This document shows positions 1 through 9,139 of a stretch of DNA of 64,000 nt, piece after piece. Location of the stretch: assembly GCF_029229925.1 (NCBI RefSeq), contig NZ_CP107254.1, positions 1,612,001 to 1,676,000 of the forward strand. The letters run 5' to 3'. Both the position numbers and the translations under genes were made by a program. Numbering within the stretch: the first letter of the stretch is position 1; each line of letters opens with the position of its first letter. The stretch is from Halorhabdus sp. BNX81 (GTDB taxonomy: Archaea > Halobacteriota > Halobacteria > Halobacteriales > Haloarculaceae). The notes below the pieces were generated by a model. That model was not told the origin of the DNA. It did not search any database and was given only the letters and a program-made list of their open reading frames with translations.

Positions 1-348
1 GCGATCGTCGCCGGTCTGCTCGCCTACGTCTTCAGCCGCATCGGCGGCCGAGTGACGACCGTCCTCCTTGCGTATCCCTTCGGTGTGACCGCGCTCTTGC
101 TTCCACCCGTCGTCGCCGCGCTGTACTCGCCGACGCTCGCCGAGACTGTCTTCTCCCGGAGTGAAGCGATCGCCCGGTGGATCAACGACACGCTGCTCGA
201 CGTCTACAACATAAACGAGCGCCTGCGAAGCACGTACGACCTCCGTGGAGTCGCTCACGCGGTCATGTGGTTCGCCATCTCGATCCCCGTCGGTTGGCTG
301 CTGGGGACCGTGGTCACGCTGGCGAACTACGTCCGCCCGAGTACCTGA
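1..348 (+). CDS. Membrane protein, 3' end only
   Basis: An open frame runs in from the left edge without a start and stops at TGA. The visible 115 residues hold three hydrophobic stretches: roughly the first 16 residues, about residues 21-42 (rich in Leu, Val and Pro), and about 84-108 near the end, with a polar loop carrying charged residues between the second and third. This is an integral membrane protein with a short polar C-terminus (VRPST). An internal GTG at 52 is in frame, but the hydrophobic frame continues upstream of it, so the gene begins outside the window. I do not recognise the family and give no function. Confidence 0.6.
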   Translation, partial: AIVAGLLAYVFSRIGGRVTTVLLAYPFGVTALLLPPVVAALYSPTLAETVFSRSEAIARWINDTLLDVYNINERLRSTYDLRGVAHAVMWFAISIPVGWLLGTVVTLANYVRPST

Positions 349-390
349 GAGGGGTCAGTCCGGGTTTCTGTTGACTCCCGTGTGGTACTA

Positions 391-1149
391 TCACGAATTC
401 CCGATGCTGATCGATCGCGGGTCGATCCCGTCCGCACCGATCCGAACCGTCTCGTCGTCGGTACCGACCAGCATCGTCCCGCCGGCGAGTAGTGGAGCGA
501 GAACCCCACCGACGACGGTTCCCGGTTCAGAGAGGGTGCTATCGATGGCGACGCTATCGGCGGCCGTGAGAGACGCTTGATCGAGGAAAGCCTCAGCAGC
601 TTCGACCAGCGTCCGGTGATCGAACTGCCGGTCGTCAGTAATCAACAGTGGTGTGTCCGGCGAAACCGTTTCAGGTGGGGCGATCGGCGTCTCGCTCCAG
701 ACTTCGGTTTCGAAGTGGACTATAGACGGATTCTCCGGCGGCCCGCCGTAGGCGATCGACGTACTGGCCGGTCCCGGTTCGTAGTCGTCCATCCAGGCGG
801 CCGGGCCGACCAGCGCGTCGGCTTCGAGGTCCCGCGGTGGATCGAACCGGACGGTCGCGCCGAGCAACGCCGCGCCGAGCAACGCGAAGATGACCTCCGG
901 AATCGGCGTGTCTTCGGTTCGTGACGGCGGCGTTCCCGGTTCGTAATCGGGGTGTTTGGGCGCATCGACGACACCGACGATCGATCCGTCGTGGACGCCA
1001 TAGAGCCGGAGCAGATTCGCCGTTTTCCAGGCAGTTGCACAGACGCTATCGTAACTGTGTGATCGCGCCCGGTCGCCGACCACCCGATACGCGAGGTCGT
1101 CGCTCCGTCTTGCCGGGGCAACCAGATCGCCGATCACCGCTGCGTCCAT
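391..1149 (-). CDS. AMP-ligase-like (ANL superfamily) fragment protein
   Basis: 252 residues from the ATG at 1149; a GTG further upstream would add 17 low-quality residues. Residues around 20-50 ([14 protein letters not shown], then [14 protein letters not shown]) resemble the start of acyl-CoA/AMP ligases, and residues around 195-235 ([16 protein letters not shown], then a Gly/Leu-rich segment ending [10 protein letters not shown]) resemble the ANL segment that follows the adenylation P-loop. The Ser/Thr/Gly-rich P-loop and the whole C-terminal half of an ANL enzyme (usually 500 residues or more) are absent. Ligase activity is therefore unlikely. It could be a CoA- or nucleotide-binding relic. 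It ends divergently from the DUF63 gene, about 100 bp apart. Confidence 0.6.
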   Translation of the reverse strand: MDAAVIGDLVAPARRSDDLAYRVVGDRARSHSYDSVCATAWKTANLLRLYGVHDGSIVGVVDAPKHPDYEPGTPPSRTEDTPIPEVIFALLGAALLGATVRFDPPRDLEADALVGPAAWMDDYEPGPASTSIAYGGPPENPSIVHFETEVWSETPIAPPETVSPDTPLLITDDRQFDHRTLVEAAEAFLDQASLTAADSVAIDSTLSEPGTVVGGVLAPLLAGGTMLVGTDDETVRIGADGIDPRSISIGNS

Positions 1150-1251
1150 GGGTGGCGTTTGTGGGCAAGCGCCAAAAGCGTTCGCGGACGGGGCCACCAC
1201 GACGACATGCGCGCCGGGACCGGAACGCTAAACAGGACGGCTGACACCTGC

Positions 1252-2409
1252 ATGAACATGGACGACCAAGCGTTCACGCTGACGCCCGGGCGGGCGTGGC
1301 TCGCGATGTTCGGGGCCGCGATCGTCGCGATCGGGGGCGCGTCGATCGCGTTCACGCGGCAGGTGTGGGACGAGTTCATCTGGCAGTACTTCTGGGGGCC
1401 GGTGTACGCCGACGCCCACAACGCCGGCTGTGCGATCAAAGACGGCGGAGAGACGCTGCTGGGCGGTAGCGGTTTCGCCGAGAACTGCGGGATCGCGATG
1501 GAACAGGGCCACATCGTCGCCGAACCGGGCTATACCCTGGTTTCGGAAGCGGGTTACATGGTCATCGGACTGTTCTTCCTGATCGGCGTCTACCTGCTCC
1601 TGAAGAATCTCGACGTTTCGTTCGGTCGGGAGTACTTCTACGCGCTGTTCCCGTTCATGCTGTTCGGCGGCGCGCTCCGGGTCGTCGAGGACGCGACCGA
1701 CGCCGCCGTCGAGGCCGGCGTCGAACCGGTCGCCTCGTATCCGCTCAACACGCTGTTCATCAGCCCGATCATCTACTTTACCGTGTTCGGGATCGCCATC
1801 GGCGCGCTCGTCGGGAGTCTCCGGCTCGCCGATCGTGGGATTGTCTCTTCGGCCGAACGGGCACTCGGGATCATCGGGAGCGTCGCCTTCGGTGTGACGT
1901 TTGGCTATCTGGTCGTGCTCGGAGTGACCGTCGAACACGTCGACTTCCTCCCACACGTCCTGCTCATTATCGTCGGCGGCGCGACGGCGATGGCCTACGG
2001 CGTCTACGCCCTCACCGAGCGGTTCGCCCCATACATCAACAGCGGGACCGGCTACGTTGGATTGATCGTCCTCTGGGCGCACGCGATCGACGGCGTCGCG
2101 AACGTTCTCATCACCGACTGGGCGGACACGCTTGCCCTCCCCGTCTCGTATTACCCGAAGCATCCGGCCAACGAGATCATCATGAACGTGACCGAAGCGG
2201 TCCTGCCGGCCGGGATTTTCGAGGCGATCGGCAGCGCGTGGCCATTCCTGCTCGTGAAGCTCGGCGTCGCCCTGGGCATCGTCTGGCTGTTCGACGAGGC
2301 GTTCATCGAAGAGAATCCCCGGTACAGCTACGTCCTCCTGGTCGGGGTCGTCGCCGTCGGCCTCGGGCCCGGATCCCGTGACATGCTCCGGGCTGCGTTC
2401 GGCATCTGA
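1252..2409 (+). CDS. DUF63 family integral membrane protein
   Basis: 385 residues with about nine hydrophobic segments spread over the whole length, typical of the archaeal DUF63 family of polytopic membrane proteins. Segments such as [19 protein letters not shown] and [13 protein letters not shown], with charged or polar residues buried in membrane helices, are characteristic of the family. The start is taken at the ATG at 1252 (a second ATG lies two codons later). Upstream in-frame sequence is Arg/Gly-rich and non-haloarchaeal in composition, so longer starts were rejected. No biochemical function is established for the family as far as I know. It converges on the YcaO gene with about 30 bp between stops. 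Confidence 0.8.
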   Translation: MNMDDQAFTLTPGRAWLAMFGAAIVAIGGASIAFTRQVWDEFIWQYFWGPVYADAHNAGCAIKDGGETLLGGSGFAENCGIAMEQGHIVAEPGYTLVSEAGYMVIGLFFLIGVYLLLKNLDVSFGREYFYALFPFMLFGGALRVVEDATDAAVEAGVEPVASYPLNTLFISPIIYFTVFGIAIGALVGSLRLADRGIVSSAERALGIIGSVAFGVTFGYLVVLGVTVEHVDFLPHVLLIIVGGATAMAYGVYALTERFAPYINSGTGYVGLIVLWAHAIDGVANVLITDWADTLALPVSYYPKHPANEIIMNVTEAVLPAGIFEAIGSAWPFLLVKLGVALGIVWLFDEAFIEENPRYSYVLLVGVVAVGLGPGSRDMLRAAFGI

Positions 2410-2439
2410 GAATTTTGCCAGCAAGTCGTTGCTGTCTGC

Positions 2440-4152
2440 TCAAGGGAACGGATGGAACGCACGGTCCGGCCGTGCCTCGAATCCGAGACGGTCCGGGACT
2501 GTTTCGAGTCGTTCACCGAAGTACGGATCGCCGAGAAACAGCGGCTGGGCCGACGGAACAAGCACGCGAACGGCCTCGAATCCGATCGCTTCGATGTCGC
2601 GGGGCGTAAGTCGCACCGCGTACGGCGAGAGACCGGCGTCGGTGACCCGTTCGACGACGGCCGACAGCGCCTCACCCCCATCGTCGGGCGCATCGGGTGC
2701 GACATCGGCTGCCGGGACAGTTCCCGCGGCGTCGACGAAGTCCGCGACAACGTCGGGGAATGTCGCGTAGTCACCGATCGCGCCGCTGGCGTCGACGGCA
2801 CCGTCCGGCCCCATCTGGCGGAGTTCGAACCAGTTCTGGACCGCTTCGGCCAGCGCCGAGCGCGCAGCGGCGGCGGGATCGAGATTCGCGCTCGATCCGA
2901 GGGCGAACCGGGGCCACTCGCCGTCCGCCCGGTGGACGGCAACCGCCACGACCGGCACGTCAATATCCTGGGTGAGCAGGAGTGGCGTGACCGAGAGCCC
3001 CTCGACGTTTACCCGCCTGGCGAGCGTCTCGAAACGATCGTCCGAAACGTCGAGTTCCAGCGGTTCGAACGTCGAATACCACGACAGCATCGACGCGTCG
3101 CGCTCGATCACTTCGTACAGTCCCGACAGCAACGCCTCGACCATCGCGTTGCCAAAGCCGAGCCCGGTCGTGTTCGCGGGCCGGAAGCGATCGTCGGACG
3201 GCGGATAGACGGTCACCGACGCCGGCACCTGCACCCCCTGGCCGGTTGCGAGATCCTGCCCCTCGATCCAGTCATAAGGGCCGTCTCCGGGCGGCTCCGG
3301 CGTCACGAACGACGACGGCGCGATCGGTCGGGCCAGCTCCTCCATGGCGGCTGTCCGGAAGCTTTCACGCCGATAGACGCCGGCACTGTATCGCTCGTAG
3401 GCTTCCCCGAGCGCTTTCATCAGTGCAGCGTTCCAGTTGACGTCGACGCCCGCTGCCGGGCCAGTCGAGGAGACGTCGCTGAACCCGTCCGTGTCGCCGT
3501 TCCGGGCGAGGTAGTAGGGGGCAGGGAAGGACTCGATCTCGCCGACCTCCTGGACGATCCCGAGACGGTCATCGAGCCCCTGCTCGGCCCGCGCGATCGT
3601 CGCCTCAAGGTCGCGGTCGACGGCCGTTCGCTCGATGGTCCGTGACGGCTCCGTCCCGCATGTACAGTGCGGGACAGGGAGCAAGCGGCGCGTCGCCTCC
3701 GGAATTTCCGTCACGAACCCGAAGACCTCCGGGGCGTCGACGGAGCGATCAAGCGTGCTCGCAGCCACCCGGCCGGCGATTGCCCCGGCGAACCGTGCCG
3801 TCGTCGGCGGTGGGGCTTCCGTCGGCTCCTCCGCCGGATCGACGTTCGCCCGGACGCGCTTGCGGAGACACTCGTAACACGCCGTCTCCGGCCCAAATCC
3901 GGTGATCGCGGCGTCGACAACCGGGACGCCGCCGACACCGCCGAGTTCGATCGCGATCCAGGATGCTTCTGTTTCGAGCGCGCGCTCGTTCGCCCGTTCG
4001 AAGGTGCCTGCACCGGCAACGTCGACGACGATCCCCAGGTCGTAGTCCTCGATTTCATCGGGTTCACACGTCGACACGGCGCTATCAACGTCACCGAGCG
4101 CGGATTCGACCGCCTCGACGGCCGGACCGGCACCCACGAGACCAACAGACAT
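2440..4152 (-). CDS. YcaO-family protein with E1/ThiF-like N-terminal domain
   Basis: 570 residues. The N-terminal ~140 begin with a dinucleotide-fold-like start (SVGLVGAGPA) and carry CYECL, and a later HCTC sits ahead of the YcaO domain; such paired cysteines bind zinc in the E1-like partner proteins of azoline cyclodehydratases. The C-terminal ~400 residues are YcaO: the ATP/Mg-binding helices are visible as ALGEAYERY and LYEVIERDA. The chain ends in HPFP, reminiscent of the Pro-rich C-terminus of cyclodehydratase YcaOs. YcaO enzymes activate backbone amides with ATP to form azolines or thioamides. No precursor peptide, dehydrogenase or TfuA gene lies nearby, so the substrate is unknown. 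The TbsP gene lies just upstream on the same strand (37 bp) and may share a transcript. Confidence 0.82.
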   Translation of the reverse strand: MSVGLVGAGPAVEAVESALGDVDSAVSTCEPDEIEDYDLGIVVDVAGAGTFERANERALETEASWIAIELGGVGGVPVVDAAITGFGPETACYECLRKRVRANVDPAEEPTEAPPPTTARFAGAIAGRVAASTLDRSVDAPEVFGFVTEIPEATRRLLPVPHCTCGTEPSRTIERTAVDRDLEATIARAEQGLDDRLGIVQEVGEIESFPAPYYLARNGDTDGFSDVSSTGPAAGVDVNWNAALMKALGEAYERYSAGVYRRESFRTAAMEELARPIAPSSFVTPEPPGDGPYDWIEGQDLATGQGVQVPASVTVYPPSDDRFRPANTTGLGFGNAMVEALLSGLYEVIERDASMLSWYSTFEPLELDVSDDRFETLARRVNVEGLSVTPLLLTQDIDVPVVAVAVHRADGEWPRFALGSSANLDPAAAARSALAEAVQNWFELRQMGPDGAVDASGAIGDYATFPDVVADFVDAAGTVPAADVAPDAPDDGGEALSAVVERVTDAGLSPYAVRLTPRDIEAIGFEAVRVLVPSAQPLFLGDPYFGERLETVPDRLGFEARPDRAFHPFP

Positions 4153-4189
4153 GGTCCTCCGTGGATGCCCGAGCGGCAAAAAGGTCGCG

Positions 4190-5008
4190 CTACTCCGAAA
4201 GCAGGTCAATGGCAACGCCGGCAAGTTCCGTCGCGTCAGCGTGCTGGAGTCGTTCGTCGCCGAGCAGCAGGCGGAGTCGGGGGCGGCCGACGTCGATCGG
4301 GACCTTCTCGGTGTTGAGCAGTCCCTTGTCTTCGAGTTGGGTCTTCGTCCGGGAGAACGTCGCCTTGCTCGCGAGGCCGACGTCCTCGCCCCACTTGCTG
4401 ATGTCATAGAGCAACTCGCGGTTCCGGGCGGCCACGAGCAGACTGATCGTCACCTCGTCGATTCCCTCGCCGTCGCTACGGGCGGTCGACAGCGAGTCGA
4501 GGACGGCGTCGAAATCCGCGCGGGCTTCCTCGCTGATCTCCGCGGCGAGCGTGGATCGAACGCGCGACAGCGGCGGCGTCCGAAGCGTGAACTCGCCGGC
4601 TGTCTCCCAGCGGTCAGCGTAGAATTCAGCGGTCGAGGAGACGAACGACCCGTCGTCGGTCCGGAGTCCGGCCGCCCCGTCGGTCGCTGTCACGAGCGAG
4701 ACGACGTTTTCGTCCGTCACGAGCAACGAGTTGACCGGCTGTTCGTCGAGCAGCCGTAGCGACAGCGTCCCCTCGTCGATCAGATCCGCGGCCGTACTTG
4801 CCACGATGAAGTCGTCCATCACCTGTTTGAGCGGGCGCTCGGGCGCGAGAAGTCGAACTGTCGGCGGCGAGTCGAGGGCATCCAGCGTGTTGACGAGAGC
4901 GACGATCGTCTCCTGGGCCGGATTGACGACGTAGATGTCTTCGGGAGACGAAACAGTCTCTGCGAGGACGTGTTCGATGTCAGACGCGATCGTATTCTCT
5001 ATTGTCAT
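4190..5008 (-). CDS. tbsP: Transcriptional regulator TbsP (DUF5821 family)
   Basis: 272 residues from the ATG at 5008; a GTG at 5032 would start inside the promoter palindrome and is rejected. The N-terminal ~150 residues form an alpha/beta domain (VYVVNPAQETIV-like beginning, then repeated VRLLAPERPL and LLVTDENVVSLV strands). The C-terminal ~90 residues are a winged helix (ELLYDISKWGEDVGL, then KATFSRTKTQLEDKGLL, then the wing VPIDVGRPRLRLLL). This architecture matches haloarchaeal TbsP, a DNA-binding regulator studied in Haloferax together with the glycolysis/gluconeogenesis regulator TrmB. Here it lies upstream of the YcaO gene and divergent from glyA. Its own promoter contains an 8-bp-arm palindrome (separate entry), suggesting autoregulation, which is inference. 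Confidence 0.75.
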   Translation of the reverse strand: MTIENTIASDIEHVLAETVSSPEDIYVVNPAQETIVALVNTLDALDSPPTVRLLAPERPLKQVMDDFIVASTAADLIDEGTLSLRLLDEQPVNSLLVTDENVVSLVTATDGAAGLRTDDGSFVSSTAEFYADRWETAGEFTLRTPPLSRVRSTLAAEISEEARADFDAVLDSLSTARSDGEGIDEVTISLLVAARNRELLYDISKWGEDVGLASKATFSRTKTQLEDKGLLNTEKVPIDVGRPRLRLLLGDERLQHADATELAGVAIDLLSE

Positions 5009-5010
5009 GA

Positions 5011-5042
5011 AGTGGCCTGTCTTAAAGGCCACTAATATTTAA
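5011..5042 (-). promoter_or_regulatory. tbsP promoter with palindromic operator candidate
   Basis: A perfect inverted repeat AGTGGCCT / AGGCCACT (5011-5018 and 5026-5033, 7-nt spacer) lies immediately upstream of the tbsP ATG at 5008. On the minus strand a TATA-like TTAAATATT occupies about 5034-5042, some 30 nt before the ATG, which predicts a leaderless transcript. The palindrome therefore fills the space between TATA box and start, where a bound protein would block transcription. It also lies in the tbsP-glyA intergenic region, but about 135 bp from the glyA start. Confidence 0.55.
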
Positions 5043-5167
5043 GGATATCGCCGTTGAGATATATCGTTCATCAAAAGCGGGGCCTCATCGAAGATTTACA
5101 GGTTGACCCGGACCAGGCCCAGCGTCGAAAGAGTAGCTTATTCAAGACTGGCCATCGAGGAACAGAT

Positions 5168-6415
5168 ATGGACGACGACAGCGTCCGTGAGACGGATCCG
5201 GCCGTCGCCGACGCGCTGGCCGGCGAACGCGACAGACAGGAAGACACGCTCGCGATGATCGCAAGCGAGAACCACGTCAGCGAGGCGGTCCTCGAGGCCC
5301 AGGGGTCGACGCTGACGAACATCTACGCCGAAGGGTATCCGGGCAAACGCTACTACGCCGGCTGTGAGTACGCAGACGACGTCGAGGAACTCGCAATCGA
5401 TCGCGCCGAGGAGTTGTGGGGAGCCGACCACGTCAACGTCCAGCCACACTCGGGCAGCCAGGCCAACATGGGCGTCTACCTGGCCGTCCTCGATCCCGGC
5501 GACAAGATCCTCTCGCTGGATCTGACCCACGGCGGCCATCTCTCTCATGGCCACCCGGCGAACTTCGCCGGCCAGGTCTACGAGGTCGAACAGTACGAGG
5601 TCGACGCCGAGACGGGCTATCTCGACTACGACGGCCTCGCCGAGATCGCCGACGAGTTCGACCCGGACATGATCGTCTCGGGGTACTCCGCGTACCCCCG
5701 CGAGGTCGAGTGGGAACGAATTCAGGACGTCGCCGACACAGTCGACGCCTATCACCTGGCCGATATCGCCCACATTACGGGCCTCGTCGCGGCGGGCGTC
5801 CACGCCTCGCCGGTCGGTGTCGCCGACTTCGTGACCGGGTCGACCCACAAGACGATCCGGGCCGGCCGCGGCGGCGTCATCATGTGCGACGACGAATACG
5901 CCGACGACATTGACTCGGCCGTCTTCCCCGGTATGCAGGGCGGCCCATTGATGCACAACATCGCTGGGAAGGCCGTCGGCTTCGGCGAGGCACTCGACCC
6001 CGAGTTCGAGGAATACGCCGAACAGACCGTCGCCAATGCGAAGGCGCTCGCCAACCGCCTGCAGGAACACGGCCTCGAACTCGTCTCCGGCGGAACCGAC
6101 AACCACCTCGTCCTGATCGACCTCCGGCCCTCGCACCCGGACACGCCGGGCAAGGACGTGGAGGAAGCACTCGAGGACGCCGGAATCGTGCTCAACGCCA
6201 ACACCGTCCCCGGCGAGACGCGCTCGGCGTTCAACCCGTCGGGTATCCGTGCCGGGACGCCCGGTCTGACGACCCGTGGTTTCGACGAGGACGCCTGCCG
6301 CGAGGTCGCCGACCTGATCTACGAGGTGGTCGACGCACCCGGCGACGAGGGCGTCATCGCCGAGGTTTCCGAACGCGTCGACGAACTTACCGACGAGTAC
6401 CCGCTGTACGCCTGA
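5168..6415 (+). CDS. glyA: Serine hydroxymethyltransferase
   Basis: 415 residues, normal length for the family. It is a PLP fold-type I enzyme that converts serine and tetrahydrofolate (or an archaeal pterin) to glycine and the methylene-pterin. The PLP lysine is K228 in GSTHKTIRAGRGG. The N-terminal IASENHVSEAVLEAQGS and the HSGSQAN and LTHGGHLSHG motifs are the usual SHMT signatures. The ATG at 5168 is chosen because the frame upstream has a non-coding composition; a TTATTC box about 32 nt upstream is a weak TATA candidate. folD, the next folate enzyme, is about 2.7 kb downstream on the same strand. Confidence 0.97.
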   Translation: MDDDSVRETDPAVADALAGERDRQEDTLAMIASENHVSEAVLEAQGSTLTNIYAEGYPGKRYYAGCEYADDVEELAIDRAEELWGADHVNVQPHSGSQANMGVYLAVLDPGDKILSLDLTHGGHLSHGHPANFAGQVYEVEQYEVDAETGYLDYDGLAEIADEFDPDMIVSGYSAYPREVEWERIQDVADTVDAYHLADIAHITGLVAAGVHASPVGVADFVTGSTHKTIRAGRGGVIMCDDEYADDIDSAVFPGMQGGPLMHNIAGKAVGFGEALDPEFEEYAEQTVANAKALANRLQEHGLELVSGGTDNHLVLIDLRPSHPDTPGKDVEEALEDAGIVLNANTVPGETRSAFNPSGIRAGTPGLTTRGFDEDACREVADLIYEVVDAPGDEGVIAEVSERVDELTDEYPLYA

Positions 6416-6548
6416 TTCCGCGCGGACCCATCGACGAACGCTGAATCGTCGACGCTGAGAGTTCTGCCCGTTGCCGCCGAAATGGTGTCGACAGGGGATA
6501 CATTCGCATTCGAAATACTTAATCACAGACTGGTGTAATTACCCGGGT

Positions 6549-9035
6549 ATGGTGGATCTTACCCGCCGCCGGCTTCTCGCCGGTGTCACCACGACCGCCC
6601 TGGCTGGTTGTATGGGTGACCCCAACAACCAGTCATCGGCCCCTCCAGCATCGACCGCTTCGGACACAGAGACGCCGACACCGACAGACGAACCAACGCC
6701 GACTGAAACGCCCACACCCGAGACAGACGAAATTACCCTCCCCGAGGATCTGGTTGCAGTGCTTGATCCGATCCCGGAATCAGTCGACGGCACGTCGGTG
6801 TCTCGGATCCGGAGCACTGCCCCATCCCCGGACAACGACGAAAGCTTCAATCAGTTGCCGGCGTTCGGATCAGTGTCACAGATCGGTCTCGAACTGGACG
6901 AGATCGATCGTGCCGCGGCTGCCAGATACGGCGACTACCAGACACAGATCGTTACGATAGTCGGCTCGTTCGACGCCGAGAAGCCGACGCTGCCCGAAGA
7001 GGCCCCGATCGAACAGCTCCATCGCGAGGACGGCCGTTTGATCGTGGCGATGGACGACACCAAAGACGGCTGGAAGGACGGGTTGACGGCGGCGACCGAG
7101 GCGGCGGGCGACGGCGAGCTTCCGCTGTCCGAGGACGCCCGACTCGCGTTATCACCGGTCAGCGAGTCAGCCGTCATCCAGTTGCTGCCATCGATCCCTG
7201 CGGACGAGACCGGGCAGCTCGACGGGGTCAACACCGACGTGATCGAGGCCTTCGCCTTCGGTGGGGATCGACTCGATCCGATGACGGCACGCGTCTCGAT
7301 CACGACCGTCTACACCGAGCAATCGGACTTCGACACCGAGGAATTCAAGACGTTCGCCAAAAATATCGGCGCGGGCAACACTGACGACTTAACGGTCGAG
7401 CGCGACGGTCGCGTCGGCATCGGGACACTCACCGTGCAAGCGCCGACCCAGGAGATCCGCGAACGGGCACCGGATCCCCACCTCACGGTCAGCTACGAGC
7501 AGGAACGCGGAACGGCCAGGCTGGAGCACTACGGTGAGCAACCGCTTCAAACGGAGTCGTTGACACTGTTTGTCGACGACGAACCGGTCGAAGACGCCTG
7601 GAACGGCGACCCGATGGAGCCCGACAGTTCGATCTCCGTCGACGCCGATCCGCTCTCGTCGATCATGATCGAGTGGACCGATCCCGAGAACCCCGAATTC
7701 GAACGGATCGTCTTCCACGATGTGATCGCCAGGGGAGTAACCTTCGAGGAAACGTACGATATCGAATCAAAAACGCTGACGGTGACGTACACCGGCTCCG
7801 AACCGGTCGATCGCACGGACCACGTCGAAATCGAGCATCGGTCACCCGAGGAAGACGAACCAAGCAGCGACGAGACGACCGAATCACTGGCGGATCGTCA
7901 CGACCGACTGACTGAAGGAGACCAAATCACCATCGAGGGCGTCGCGTTCGGCGATCGAGTAACGTTGATGGCCACCCACAGCTACGAGCGAGCGGGGGCC
8001 AGTGGATCGCTGTCGTCGTCGGTCTACACCTTCCGGGCACAGGTTCCGGGACACTTCAGACTCGATACGGAAGAGGGGCCGAGACTCGTCTACTACGGCA
8101 AGGAGGGCCGTGATCCGGCGAACTTCCGGGTGACTGTCGGCGGCGAGGAGCCTGCAACGGGATTTGCTGAGAAATACGACACGCTCGAACGGGTCGATAC
8201 GTTACAGCTCGACGCCGAGACGGGCGATGAAGTCGTCGTCGAGTGGGTCGGCAACGGCGGGCCGACGGAAACGTTCAGCGAGTACGTCCGGCCGCCAGCG
8301 TCCTTCGAGCTGACGCGGACCACCGACGGGTTCGAAATCGTCTACCGGAGCGAAGTGACCTACGACGCTGATGCCTTCGCCGTCCGAACGGGTGGTGGCG
8401 AGTCCGATCCCGTCTTCGCTGATGACTACGACACCCTCGAAGGCGGCGACAGCGCCCCCATCGAACTGGACGGGACAAGTCCTGTCCACGTGTACTGGAC
8501 GGAGCCGGAAGAGCGGATCACTCTCACCTGGCTCCACCTGGACAATATGCTCCAGTTTGAGCTTGACGGATCCTCGCTGGTGTTCTCGGGCCAGGGTGAG
8601 TGGCCCGCCGAGGAGTTCGATGTGACCGTCGACGGCGAGGACGTCGATGGATTCACGGACACCGTCACGAACGGCGACAGCATCGATCTGAGCGCCGAAA
8701 CTGGATCCACCGTCGAGGTCACGTGGACCGGGGGCGACGAGCCGACGAGTGTCTTCTCGGAGACGGTCCATCCGGCCTTCGAGTTCACGTTCGCGTACGA
8801 CGCCGAGAGCGAATCGCTTTCGATCACCTCGAAGACGGATGCGGAACTCGACCCCAGTGAGCTTGAAATCGTCGTCCACCGCAGTGACGATCGGCAGACG
8901 TACGTCGACGCCTGGAGGGAAGCGTACGATGTCGTCGAGACTGGTGACGCGGTTACGCTGTCGGTTTCCGGGGTCGAGGCAGCGGTGGTCGAACACGAAT
9001 CCTGGAACGTCTACGCCCACAAGGAACTGGAGTAA
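6549..9035 (+). CDS. Large Tat-exported lipoprotein with six ~80-residue repeats
   Basis: 828 residues. The N-terminus is a Tat signal (RRRLL) running into a lipobox LAGC, followed by a Thr/Pro/Glu linker (TPTDEPTPTETPTPE) typical of haloarchaeal surface lipoproteins. Residues ~60-310 are an unrecognised alpha/beta region. From about residue 312 six units of ~80 residues follow, starting near nucleotides 7482, 7735, 8044, 8293, 8540 and 8773. Each has a first strand pair of the LxVxYxG type, a central DPxxFxVxV strand, a connector like FADDYDTLEGGD and a last strand like VEVTWTG. They resemble the C-terminal beta domain of haloarchaeal type IV pilins, at the level of pattern only. Likely role: surface scaffold or adhesin; unproven. 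The TATA-like AAATACTTAAT lies about 30 nt before the ATG. Confidence 0.75.
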   Translation: MVDLTRRRLLAGVTTTALAGCMGDPNNQSSAPPASTASDTETPTPTDEPTPTETPTPETDEITLPEDLVAVLDPIPESVDGTSVSRIRSTAPSPDNDESFNQLPAFGSVSQIGLELDEIDRAAAARYGDYQTQIVTIVGSFDAEKPTLPEEAPIEQLHREDGRLIVAMDDTKDGWKDGLTAATEAAGDGELPLSEDARLALSPVSESAVIQLLPSIPADETGQLDGVNTDVIEAFAFGGDRLDPMTARVSITTVYTEQSDFDTEEFKTFAKNIGAGNTDDLTVERDGRVGIGTLTVQAPTQEIRERAPDPHLTVSYEQERGTARLEHYGEQPLQTESLTLFVDDEPVEDAWNGDPMEPDSSISVDADPLSSIMIEWTDPENPEFERIVFHDVIARGVTFEETYDIESKTLTVTYTGSEPVDRTDHVEIEHRSPEEDEPSSDETTESLADRHDRLTEGDQITIEGVAFGDRVTLMATHSYERAGASGSLSSSVYTFRAQVPGHFRLDTEEGPRLVYYGKEGRDPANFRVTVGGEEPATGFAEKYDTLERVDTLQLDAETGDEVVVEWVGNGGPTETFSEYVRPPASFELTRTTDGFEIVYRSEVTYDADAFAVRTGGGESDPVFADDYDTLEGGDSAPIELDGTSPVHVYWTEPEERITLTWLHLDNMLQFELDGSSLVFSGQGEWPAEEFDVTVDGEDVDGFTDTVTNGDSIDLSAETGSTVEVTWTGGDEPTSVFSETVHPAFEFTFAYDAESESLSITSKTDAELDPSELEIVVHRSDDRQTYVDAWREAYDVVETGDAVTLSVSGVEAAVVEHESWNVYAHKELE

Positions 9036-9068
9036 GTGCCCAGCTGGTCGCGTCCATTGGACACGCCA

Positions 9069-9083
9069 CCCCGACAATCGGGG
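9069..9083 (+). other. Small perfect hairpin downstream of the lipoprotein gene
   Basis: CCCCGA-caa-TCGGGG forms a 6-bp stem with a 3-nt loop, 33 bp after the lipoprotein stop and about 56 bp before folD. No T tract follows, so it is not a classical terminator; it could stabilise the 3' end of the lipoprotein mRNA. Confidence 0.3.
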
Positions 9084-9139
9084 CGAGCCCGGGCACGGAT
9101 ACTGGGCCTTTATGTTCCGCGGCCGCCCTGAATTCCGTA

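Noticed and set aside
1228..2424. 398-residue minus-strand frame opposite the DUF63 gene
   Set aside because: It is the mirror of a real membrane-protein gene; its very high Asp/Arg/Glu content without hydrophobic core is the usual antisense artefact of GC-rich haloarchaeal DNA.
5138..6526. 462-residue minus-strand frame opposite glyA
   Set aside because: It covers a clear serine hydroxymethyltransferase gene and shows no domain; long antisense frames are common at this GC content.
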